This document shows, in pieces, positions 1-8,800 of a stretch of 64,000 bases of DNA (within the stretch, counting starts at the first letter, position 1; every line of letters begins with the position of its first letter). The translations under genes and the position numbers were made by a program. The stretch is from an uncultured Roseiflexaceae bacterium (GTDB lineage: Bacteria; Chloroflexota; Chloroflexia; Chloroflexales; Roseiflexaceae). The notes beneath the pieces were generated by a model. It worked only from the letters and a program-made list of their open reading frames with translations, ran no database searches and was not told the DNA's origin. The DNA lies in NCBI GenBank assembly GCA_937988885.1, contig CALKHR010000110.1, forward strand, positions 163,341 through 227,340. Reading direction: 5' to 3'.

Positions 1-325
1 ATCATCAAACGACATTTAACTAAGCTTTAACTTTCGTCATAGACATACTACAGACTGTAGACACCCCATTTCTCCACTAAAGTACGTTGCAAACTATGCC
101 CGTCCCCCTAACCAAAATATGTCTCTATGCCTCATAAAAATATGCCCATTGGCAGTATCCATTCTTTGCATGGCTTCTAAAAGCCTTCTAATCAATAGCA
201 AAACCAGAATGTATACAAATCAAACAAGGTAAATATCTATCCATATGACGTATAGAATCTACATCTTTAGACTGTTATACTCGTACCTACATGTCAACGA
301 ATCGTTCACAAACGCTCAAATAACA
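1..325. other. AT-rich intergenic region, no gene seen
   Basis: I see no coding potential, RNA gene or clear repeat in this stretch. It is noticeably AT-rich compared with the genes downstream and ends where similarity to the second IS copy (63861 onward) begins. Confidence 0.5.
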
Positions 326-348
326 ACCATAAAAATTACGGCAGGGGA

Positions 349-368
349 CCGCCTGCTAAAGCAGGCGG
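349..368. repeat. Left-end hairpin of the TnpB element, copy 1
   Basis: An 8-bp perfect stem (349-356 with 361-368) closes a TAAA loop. The same hairpin occurs at 63884-63903, where one base pair is swapped from T-A to A-T. It lies upstream of the promoter, so it is probably not in the tnpB mRNA. A DNA-level role as the subterminal hairpin recognised by a Y1 transposase is the likeliest reading. Confidence 0.6.
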
Positions 369-398
369 GGAATGCCACCCTCCAATGCCCACTAAACC

Positions 399-427
399 TT
401 ACGTTGTGCTACTCTTAGTGGCATAAT
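399..427 (+). promoter_or_regulatory. Promoter of tnpB remnant
   Basis: TTACGT at 399-404 and CATAAT at 422-427 are separated by 17 bp. The -10 box ends 7 bases before the ATG at 435, so transcription would start at or next to the start codon and the mRNA would be leaderless. The other copy has the better -10 TATAAT. Confidence 0.5.
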
Positions 428-434
428 AGAACAC

Positions 435-731
435 ATGGACGTACAACGCACAGTAACGATACACATTGCTGATGACCCCGATCTGCGGGCAACGCTCGCA
501 GGGTTTCAGGGCGTTCAACAGCGTATCTCGGCGGTGTGCTACAACGACGGCAAGCCGTTGTCGGCCCTCGCGCTGCATCGCGCGGTGTACGAGGATGTCA
601 ACGCTGCGGTGAACATCCGCCTTCGCTCTACTGCGCTACGGCTCAGTGGGCCGCTGTCAACCGGCCCTGAAGCCCTGTCGTCCATTGCAGGCGATGAGGG
701 CAAGCTGCCTGCTTTAACTGGCAGTCGTTGA
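435..731 (+). pseudogene. tnpB remnant (N-terminus fused to C-terminus by in-frame deletion)
   Basis: The 98-residue ORF starts MDVQRTVTIHIADD, a TnpB/OrfB-type N-terminus. At about residue 53 it passes straight into DVNAAVNIR, the motif around the last RuvC Asp of TnpB, followed by a typical short tail. The RuvC-I and RuvC-II regions and the zinc finger, normally some 250 to 300 residues, are missing, so it cannot be an active nuclease. The reading frame is still open, which suggests either a recent deletion or selection on the ends. The ORF start is identical to the one entering at 63971. The family is inferred from motifs only. Confidence 0.65.
705..724 (+). other. Right-end hairpin / possible end of an omega RNA
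   Basis: CTGCC at 705-709 pairs with GGCAG at 720-724 around a 10-base loop, overlapping the last codons of the tnpB remnant. In IS200/IS605 elements the 3' end of tnpB commonly overlaps the guide (omega) RNA and ends in a hairpin. The stem is short, so this is tentative. Confidence 0.3.
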
Positions 732-773
732 CTTTGTATACGAACTCTATTTGAGTAACTAAGGAGTCAGCAC

Positions 774-1565
774 ATGCCATACCTTCTCGATCATAGCTGG
801 GAGCATGAACATGCTCGTCTTAGCATTTTGGCCCAGGCTCTTGATCCCTACACAATCAGGCATTTAGAGACAATCGGTGTCACAACTGGTTGGCGGTGTC
901 TCGAAGTAGGAGGAGGTATCGGCACAATTGCACAATGGCTCAGTCAGCGTGTTGGCAGCACCGGCTATGTCCTCGCAACCGATCTCGAATGCGATTTCCT
1001 TGAGGCGATCGCTTCCCCCAACCTCGAAGTTCGTCAACACAATATCTGTATCGATCCTCTTGAGGCCAACTGTTTCGACCTCGTGCATAGCCGCGCAGTG
1101 CTGGAGCATATGCCGTTTAGTGCTCGACAAGCTGCCATTAAAAACATGCTGTCTGCCCTGAAGCCCGGTGGATGGTTATGCATCGAGGATGGCGATACCA
1201 TTACGGTGATACCCTCTTCCACGTATGGCCAAGAGTTGTTTACGCACTGCGTCAAGCAGTTCGAGCAGTTCCTAATCTCCAAAGGAGCCGTCCCTCACTA
1301 CGGGCGTATGATTCGCAACGAACTTGCCGCCTACGGTTTACAGCATCTCCACGCCGAAGGCGCTTTGTTTGAATGGGGCGGCGATCTCCCTCAAACTGCC
1401 ATTTGGGTCTACAACTATCAACGTCTCCAATCACAGATCGTTGCGGCTGGGTTGCTCTCCGCAGAAGATGTGGCCGTATTCTTAGATCTCCTCCAAACCC
1501 CCGATTTCCGTGCCTTTAGCCCAGTGCTGATGTCGGTATGGGGACAGAAACCACCTATCAGTTAA
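774..1565 (+). CDS. SAM-dependent class I methyltransferase
   Basis: This 263-residue protein carries a glycine-rich SAM-binding motif LEVGGGIG near residues 43-50, an acidic residue after the second strand (ATDLE), and the post-motif segment LKPGGWLCIEDGD typical of small-molecule class I methyltransferases. The ATG is preceded by AAGGAG at good spacing. It lies 85 bp upstream of the polyketide synthase on the same strand, so it may be a tailoring enzyme that O-, N- or C-methylates the pathway product; the substrate cannot be read from the sequence. Its closeness to the IS remnant (43 bp) raises the possibility that transcription starts close by or is read through from there. Confidence 0.8.
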   Translation: MPYLLDHSWEHEHARLSILAQALDPYTIRHLETIGVTTGWRCLEVGGGIGTIAQWLSQRVGSTGYVLATDLECDFLEAIASPNLEVRQHNICIDPLEANCFDLVHSRAVLEHMPFSARQAAIKNMLSALKPGGWLCIEDGDTITVIPSSTYGQELFTHCVKQFEQFLISKGAVPHYGRMIRNELAAYGLQHLHAEGALFEWGGDLPQTAIWVYNYQRLQSQIVAAGLLSAEDVAVFLDLLQTPDFRAFSPVLMSVWGQKPPIS

Positions 1566-1650
1566 ACATATCAACCACGATCTTAACGCATACCAATCGA
1601 TCAAATCGCTATTGTTTACTAAACAACGTTATGATAAGGACGGTTACACT

Positions 1651-4600
1651 ATGGAAAATGCTGTCCACGATTTGACAGGCTTGGAAATAGCTATCATCGG
1701 TATGGCGGGCCGTTTTCCTGGCGCCAACTCGATCGGCGCATTCTGGTCGAACTTGTGTAATGGAGTCGAGTCGATTAGCCACTTCTCAGCTACCGAACTG
1801 GCCCGCAATCAGATCCCACCAAGCCTGCTTCGCGACAAACATTATGTTAAATCGAGCGCGATCATCGACGATGTCGATATGTTCGATGCGACCTTCTTTG
1901 GCTATACTCCCCGCGAAGCGGCAACAATGGACCCCCAGCACCGCATCTTTTTAGAGTGCGCCTGGGAAGCACTAGAAAGCGCTGGATACGATCCTCACCG
2001 TTATTCTGGCGCGATCGGTGTGTTTGCAGGCGCCGGACGCAATACCTATCTACCCCCTGGCTCCACGTTCGATAGCGCTGCCGAGGAATACCAGGCTTCA
2101 ATCAATAACATCAACGATTTCCTAGCGACCCGTGTCTCCTACAAACTTAATCTAACCGGCCCAAGCATCACAGTCCAAAGCGCCTGTTCAACTTCGCTCG
2201 TTGCAGTGCATCTCGCCTGCCAAAGTTTGATCAGCGGCGATTGCGATATTGCCCTGGCTGGAGGCGTCTCGCTCCGCTTTCCACATCAAAGCGGCTACCT
2301 CTACCAACCGGGCGGCATTATGGCCCCCGATGGGCATTGTCGTCCGTTCGACGCGGCGGCGCAGGGCACCGTCATCGGGAATGGCGCTGGCATCGTGGTA
2401 TTGAAGCGCCTTGTCGATGCGCTCGACGATGGCGATACGATTCACGCTATTATCAAGGGTAGCGCCATCAACAACGACGGCTCGATGAAGATGGGCTACA
2501 CCGCACCCAGCGAAGAGGGCCAGATTCGCGTGATTCGCGCCGCCCAAAACATCGCCGAGGTTTTACCCGACAGCATCACGTATGTCGAGGCCCACGGCAC
2601 AGGCACCGCTCTCGGCGATCCGATCGAGGTCGCGGCGCTTACCAAAGCCTTCCGCGTTCACACACAACGACGCGGTTTCTGCGCCCTTGGCTCGCTCAAA
2701 AGCAATATCGGCCACCTCGATACCGCTGCAGGTGTCGCTGGCCTCATCAAAACGGTGCTTGCGCTCAAGCAACGTAAAATCCCTCCAACGCTCCATTTCA
2801 CCCAACCGAATCCAAAGCTGCAACTCGAAAATAGTCCATTTTATGTCAACAACAAACTGGTCCCTTGGCCGGAAGGCCCCACGCCTCGGCGAGCAGCCGT
2901 GAGCGCACTGGGTGTAGGTGGCACCAATGCGCATGTGATCCTGGAGGAGGCGCCACCCGCCGAGCCGTCGTTCGATACACAGCCCTGGCAGTTGTTGGTG
3001 CTCTCGGCCAAGACGCCCACCGCGCTTGAACATATGTCCGATCGACTTGCGGCGCATCTACGGCGGCATCAGCATGTGAGTTTGGCCGACATAGCTTACA
3101 CCTTGCAGGTTGGCCGTCAGATGTTCAAGTACCGCCGAATGTTGATTTGTAACAGTCCGCTCGATGCTGCCAACGCTCTGGCGAACGCCGACCCTAAGCG
3201 GATTATGAGTGGTGTAGCCGATATCACCGATCCACGAGCAGTGTTCTTGTTCCCAGGCCAAGGTTCGCAGTACGTCCAGATGGCAGCCGGTCTCTACGAA
3301 ACCCAGCATGTGTTTCGCGAGCAGATCGATCGCTGCGCCGAAATTCTCAAATCGCACCTCGGCATTGATCTGCGCGATGTACTCTATCCCGATCTGTCGC
3401 GCATCACGCATCGAGGACTACGCATCACCGATAGCCATGGCGCGATCCTCGATCTCCAGAACACATATCCCGATCTCGATCAAACCTGGATCGCCCAACC
3501 AGCCCTCTTTATGATCGAATACGCCTTGGCTCGCCTATGGATGTCGTGGGGTGTGCGCCCTTGGGCGATGATCGGTCACAGCTTGGGCGAATATGTGGCG
3601 GCCTGCATCGCCGGCGTGTTCTCGCTGGAGGATGCGCTCGCGGTGATCGTCACGCGCGGTCGCCTTATGCAGAAGCAGCCCGCAGGCGCAATGTTGGCCG
3701 TTCCGCTATCGGAAGAAGAACTCCGCCCGCTCCTCGATTCGCAGATCGATATTGCAGCGATTAACGCTCCCTCAATGTGCGTTGTCTCGGGTCCGCACGC
3801 TGCCATCAATGCGCTACGCACCCGCCTAGCCGAGCAAGAGGTGGAGTGCCGACTGCTGCACACCTCTCACGCATTCCACTCGGCTGCGATGGACCCGGTT
3901 CTCACGCCTTTCACGAATTTTTTGCAGACGATCAAACTCAATCCACCCCAACTACCGTTTATCTCAAACGTGACGGGCACGTGGATCACTGCTAGCGAAG
4001 CAACCGATCCGCACTACTGGGCGCAGCATATCCGGCAAGCAGTGCGCTTCAGCGCGGGCATCCAAACCCTGCTGGAAGCCCAAAACCAGATCTTCCTTGA
4101 GATCGGGCCAGGCCGAGCCCTCAGCACGTTCGTCCGTCAGCAGCCGAAACGCCCGAACCAAGTGATCTCGCTCGCTTCGCTCCGCCACCCCAACGAGCAG
4201 ATCTCCGATTTCGCCTTTATTCTGCGGGCGCTGGGACAGTTGTGGCTGCACGGTGTGTCGATCGACTGGCAGCAACTCTCAAAGTACGAGGTACGCCACC
4301 GCGTGCGGCTGCCCACCTACCCATTCGAACGGCAGCGTCATTGGATCGAAACACGTCCCGCTAACACGGCACAACCGCTCCAGATCGAGACAAGCCATCA
4401 TACACGCCTTGCCTATCAGGCTCGGCAGGACGCGTCAACCGAGAGCAAGCAGCTGAACCCGCTTGAGCAGACGATTCGCTCGGTGTGGCAAGAGGTGCTC
4501 GGCATCCCCACTATTGGCCTTCACGACAACTTTTTTGATCTCGGCGGCGATTCGCTCACCGCGATTCATCTGCTCTCGAAGCTCGGCCAGGTGCTTGGCT

Positions 4601-5673
4601 CAACACTGCCTTCGCACAGCCTGCTCCAAACCCCTACAATCGCCGAGCTAGCAGCGGCTGTAGCGCCCCTTGTGCAGCCTGCCGACGAATCGCACAACGA
4701 GCCGCGATCGCAGCCGCACACCATCGTAGAGCTCCAGGCAGGGCAACCGCATCGTCAGCCGCTCTTTCTGGTGCACCCAATCGGCGGCGGCGTGTATGGG
4801 TATCGCGATCTCGCCCAAGCGCTCGGCGCGGATCAGCCTGTGTATGGCCTTCAAGCCCACGATCAAGAACAGCCGATCACCGATGTCTCCCAGATCGCGA
4901 CGCATTATGTTGAGGCTATCCTACAGGTCAGGCCGCACGGGCCTTATCATATCGGAGGTTTTTCGTTCGGAGGTGTTGTGGCCTTTGAGATCGCGCAACA
5001 ACTGCAGGCCCGCCAAGAGGAAGTGAGCTTATTGACGCTGATCGACACACCCTGGCCAGGTGACATACCCAACGATATCGATGGCGAGCGAGCGATCATC
5101 GACCTTGCGCTGAATGCTGACCCCACAATCAGCGCACATATCGATCGGATTTGGCAGCAGGATTCGCAACAACGCCTAGCTTCTTGCCTAGCCTATGCCA
5201 AACAGCTAGAACGCTTCCCCGCGCATTTCGAGCTTGCTGATTTCGAGCGCCTCGTTCAGATGCTCTACAATCATCTGCAGGCACTGCGCAGCTACCAGCC
5301 GCAGCCGTACCACGGGCCAATGATCTATTTCTCCGCTCAGGAACGCGGCCCGCAAGACCCCGCACACCCCGAGCTAGAATGGGTGCCACGGGCGCTCCAC
5401 GGCATCAGCATCATTCGCGCGAACGGCAACCATATGAGCATGATCCATCCGCCGTATGTCGCGAAACTCGGCCAACAGTTGCGTCTCGCCCTCGAGAACC
5501 ACGAACCTCATCACGGTATTACGCTTGAGGCCGCATCATCAAAGGAGCTCATCAAGCCAACGAGCGCACTCTTGGTGAATCCAAAGCATGCTCCAAACAG
5601 CAGCCGTTTCACACACAGGCGGTGGGGCAGCAGTGGGAGATCGTTCACTGGCTCCCGCCCTCGCAAACGATAA
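1651..5673 (+). CDS. Type I polyketide synthase, KS-AT-ACP-TE
   Basis: This is a 1340-residue single-module PKS. The ketosynthase (about 10-430) has its active Cys at 179 in SACSTS and the HGTGT and SNIGHL His motifs. The acyltransferase (about 530-830) has GHSLGEY with Ser644 and a HAFH motif, which predicts malonyl-CoA. The carrier domain has GGDSL with Ser968. The thioesterase (about 1025-1290) has GFSFGG with Ser1105 and a late catalytic His in NHMSMIH. There is no ketoreductase, dehydratase, enoylreductase or methyltransferase domain, so the added unit should stay a beta-keto group. I chose ATG 1651, with AAGGA just upstream, over a TTG at 1612. It ends with a basic tail after the thioesterase. 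It likely extends and releases the chain made by the convergent NRPS genes. Confidence 0.92.
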   Translation: MENAVHDLTGLEIAIIGMAGRFPGANSIGAFWSNLCNGVESISHFSATELARNQIPPSLLRDKHYVKSSAIIDDVDMFDATFFGYTPREAATMDPQHRIFLECAWEALESAGYDPHRYSGAIGVFAGAGRNTYLPPGSTFDSAAEEYQASINNINDFLATRVSYKLNLTGPSITVQSACSTSLVAVHLACQSLISGDCDIALAGGVSLRFPHQSGYLYQPGGIMAPDGHCRPFDAAAQGTVIGNGAGIVVLKRLVDALDDGDTIHAIIKGSAINNDGSMKMGYTAPSEEGQIRVIRAAQNIAEVLPDSITYVEAHGTGTALGDPIEVAALTKAFRVHTQRRGFCALGSLKSNIGHLDTAAGVAGLIKTVLALKQRKIPPTLHFTQPNPKLQLENSPFYVNNKLVPWPEGPTPRRAAVSALGVGGTNAHVILEEAPPAEPSFDTQPWQLLVLSAKTPTALEHMSDRLAAHLRRHQHVSLADIAYTLQVGRQMFKYRRMLICNSPLDAANALANADPKRIMSGVADITDPRAVFLFPGQGSQYVQMAAGLYETQHVFREQIDRCAEILKSHLGIDLRDVLYPDLSRITHRGLRITDSHGAILDLQNTYPDLDQTWIAQPALFMIEYALARLWMSWGVRPWAMIGHSLGEYVAACIAGVFSLEDALAVIVTRGRLMQKQPAGAMLAVPLSEEELRPLLDSQIDIAAINAPSMCVVSGPHAAINALRTRLAEQEVECRLLHTSHAFHSAAMDPVLTPFTNFLQTIKLNPPQLPFISNVTGTWITASEATDPHYWAQHIRQAVRFSAGIQTLLEAQNQIFLEIGPGRALSTFVRQQPKRPNQVISLASLRHPNEQISDFAFILRALGQLWLHGVSIDWQQLSKYEVRHRVRLPTYPFERQRHWIETRPANTAQPLQIETSHHTRLAYQARQDASTESKQLNPLEQTIRSVWQEVLGIPTIGLHDNFFDLGGDSLTAIHLLSKLGQVLGSTLPSHSLLQTPTIAELAAAVAPLVQPADESHNEPRSQPHTIVELQAGQPHRQPLFLVHPIGGGVYGYRDLAQALGADQPVYGLQAHDQEQPITDVSQIATHYVEAILQVRPHGPYHIGGFSFGGVVAFEIAQQLQARQEEVSLLTLIDTPWPGDIPNDIDGERAIIDLALNADPTISAHIDRIWQQDSQQRLASCLAYAKQLERFPAHFELADFERLVQMLYNHLQALRSYQPQPYHGPMIYFSAQERGPQDPAHPELEWVPRALHGISIIRANGNHMSMIHPPYVAKLGQQLRLALENHEPHHGITLEAASSKELIKPTSALLVNPKHAPNSSRFTHRRWGSSGRSFTGSRPRKR

Positions 5674-5695
5674 TTGCTTTCACGCGGTAGCAAAG

Positions 5696-5732
5696 CAGGC
5701 AGGGTAGGCATTTCTACCCTGTCTGGTTTTTT
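5696..5732 (+). terminator. Rho-independent terminator after the PKS gene
   Basis: A 12-bp stem with one G-T wobble (5696-5707 with 5714-5725) and a 6-base loop is followed by GTTTTTT. It lies 23 bases past the PKS stop codon. Confidence 0.85.
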
Positions 5733-5762
5733 GCGATCTGGCCTACATCAGCGCGCATAAAC

Positions 5763-5795
5763 AAGCCAGCCCAATCATTACGATCGGGCTGGCTT
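5763..5795 (-). terminator. Terminator hairpin after the NRPS operon
   Basis: A perfect 10-bp stem (5763-5772 with 5786-5795) lies about 20 bases beyond the stop of the - strand NRPS gene. The T-run on that strand is weak (TTGTTTAT). With the preceding hairpin it separates the two convergent operons. Confidence 0.65.
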
Positions 5796-5814
5796 ATGTG
5801 GCACAACACGTTCG

Positions 5815-8800
5815 CTATGACGATAGGTTGCGCTGCTGGTTTGCTCGCCGTTGCTGCAGCCGATTCGCACCCATACGGCGCTGAGCATCGCGCTCCTCGA
5901 TCTGCGCCGTTGGCTTTGGCGTCTCTGTTCGGCTAAGGTAGCTCGCCAGAGCATGCACCGTGGGGTAATTGAACATATCGACGAGCGAGACTTGGTACTT
6001 GCTCATCTGCTCGACCTTGCTGTGGATGCGGGCTAACAGCAACGAGTGCCCACCTAGATCGAAGAAGTTATCGTACAAGCCGACCCGCTCCAATTGCAGC
6101 GCCTCGGACCACAATGCCGCAATCGAGCGCTCCAACTCCGATTGTGGTGCTACAAACGTCTGTTCCTGCGCAGTATGCGACTGCGATGGCGAAGGCAGTG
6201 CAGCTCGATCCAGTTTACCGTTCGGCGTGAGCGGCATGCTATCAAGCATCACAAACGCCGAGGGGATCATAAATTCTGGCACGATCTTGCGCAGATGCTC
6301 CTTCAACATCGATGCCGACAACTCAGCTTGTGGTTTGGTCGCAACGGAGGATGCATCGAACAACCGCTGGTAAAAACCATTTCTGCGAAATTGCCGCTTG
6401 AAGTGGAATGCATCGTACTCGAAGTCAAGCCGTACGCCGTTGCGCCTATCCAACACGCCATACAGCAGATAATCGGGGTTCAGCTGATTCTCACACAGCA
6501 TCCGCTCGATGTGTAATGTAATCCGATCCCCCTGCGCCACCTGGATGGGCGTATCGAACACAGGCAGGTAGACCGGGAGCCAACAGTGTTCGTGGCTGAG
6601 GATATCGATCGTCTCGCTTGCGACCGTATGAAGCCGTAACCACACCAAAAATCCATCGATCTCCCCATCCTTGGTGATCTCCAGTTGCTCAGTGTGCAGT
6701 TCTTCAACCGCGATCTGTTGGGTGAAATCGAGATCCTCAAACACGCCTTTCGTAGAGATCAGATGTGAATCGTTCACATGCTTCAAGCAGACGCGCAGAT
6801 CGAAGGGATAGCCAACCTGCTCGAAGATTCGATCGACGTAGTGGCGCGGCGTGCTGCCGAAATGCGGATTCGCGCGCACATACGGTGGGAGTTGCACAGC
6901 GGCGATCTGCGTGACGCTGCGTTCGGGGATCATGCGACCGCCAGGCTTGAGGAAGCGGCGCGCATTATTGATGATGACCGCTGCGCCCTCCGAACCGCCA
7001 ATCGCGCCGACGATCTCAGAGACGCAAACGTCGGCAAGTTCAGGTAACTCGACCTTCGTCGCGTCGCCATACAGAATCGTGATCTTGTCGCTGAGACCCA
7101 GCCGCTCGATACATTGCTTGGCCTGACGGTAAGTCTCCTCAAGCAATTCGATGGTGTACACGTGCTTGGCTCCTGCCTCCACACAGAAGCGCGACAGAAT
7201 CGCATCCTTCCCAGTGCCGATCTCCACCACCACTTTGCCAGGCACAGTGCTCGCCAGCGCCGCACGATAGCTCTGGTTGCGCACCTCGTCGTTGGTCATT
7301 GCGCCGTACAGCAACTCATCGTACACGAAGTATTCGGCCACCGACGGCCATAGTTCGATCGGTTTCTCCTCGGTTTGCGTTGAAGATCGCGGCACAACGT
7401 AGGCGACCAAACGTTTCTCGGAGGAATCCTCCTGCGTCTGCATCACCACTGCCGCCTCGCGCACACCGGCATGCTGCAACAACGCCGATTCGATCTCACC
7501 CAATTCGATCCGGTAGCCCCGCAACTTCACCTGCTGATCGATGCGGCCTAGAAACTCCAACTGGCCATCCGGCAGATAGCGCACTAAATCACCGGTGCGG
7601 TACAGGAACTCGGAGACAGGGACTTCGCCTTCGCTCGTGACATCCTGTGCGCCCTCAAAAGGCACAAACGGGTTCGGCACAAACCGCTCTTGGGTGAGGT
7701 GTGGTTGATGATGATAGCCACGCGCCAACCCAACGCCGCCAATGAACAATTCGCCAGGTACGCCGATCGGCATAGGGCGCATCTTATCGTTGAGCACATA
7801 CAACGCGCTATTCGCGATCGGGCGGCCAATCGGCAGTTTCGGACCACCGTCCCACAGGCCCATCGTGGCGCAGACGGTCACCTCGGTTGGGCCGTAGGCG
7901 TTCAGGAAGCGCCGACCCGCGCCCCACTGCACCGCCAAGGCATGCGGGCATGCCTCACCCGCAACCGCTATTGTGCGAAGGGCGGGCAGCGGGTCATACG
8001 GCAAGGCGGCCAGAGCCATCGGCGTGAACGTCACGGTCGTAATCGCGTGGTCGCGCAGGAGACCGAGTAAATCCGGCCCAGGCATGAGCATCTCCTGCGG
8101 GGCCAGGTACAACGTCGCGCCAGCGAGCAGTGTCATAGCGATCTCGGAGAGAGCCGCATCAAAGCTCAGCGACGCCAGTTGTAATACGCGGCTATCGGGC
8201 TGCACATCGAACATTGCGATCTGAGCCGCCGCCAGATTATTGATGCCGCGATGCTCGATGAGCACACCTTTGGGTCGCCCTGTTGAGCCGGAGGTGTAGA
8301 TCATATAGGCGAGATTTGAGTTGTTGACCTTACTGATGGGGTTGGAGACGGGCTGAGCCGAGATCTGCATCCGATCGCGCTCTAAACAGACCACCGCCAA
8401 CTCGTTGAGGCCAGCATCGCGCCAGGGCAACTGTTCGAGCAGATCGTCCTGCGTGACCAACGCCGCTGCAGCCGAATCCTCCAGCATAAAGGCGAGCCGT
8501 TCGCTGGGATACGCCGGATCGAGCGGCACATACGCCCCACCCGCCTTCAAAATGCCCAATATGCCGATAAGCATATCGAGCGAGCGTTTGACGCATATGC
8601 CAACCAATTTATCTGGCCCAATACCTTGCCGCTGCAAGTAATGGGCAAGTTGATTAGCGCGCTGATTCAGTTCGTGATACGAGAGGATGCTTGTTGAGCC
8701 ATTTGGCGCGACAAACACAGCAGCGAGGGCATCGGGCGTTCGTTCAACCTGTTTCTCAAACAGATGATGGAAACAGCGGTCATGAACATACGGCGCAGAA

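Larger units (their letters stand above)
326..735 (+). mobile_element. Internally deleted IS200/IS605-type TnpB element
   Basis: Positions 326-474 match 63861-64000 almost base for base, including a hairpin, a promoter and the first codons of the same ORF. That ORF here is only 98 codons and joins the start of a TnpB-like protein to its extreme C-terminus. A small hairpin at 705-724 overlaps the ORF end, as expected near the right end of such elements. No TnpA transposase is present. The 5' limit is where the two copies stop matching; the 3' limit is a guess made just past the ORF stop. The element is probably non-autonomous but may keep both ends. Confidence 0.6.
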
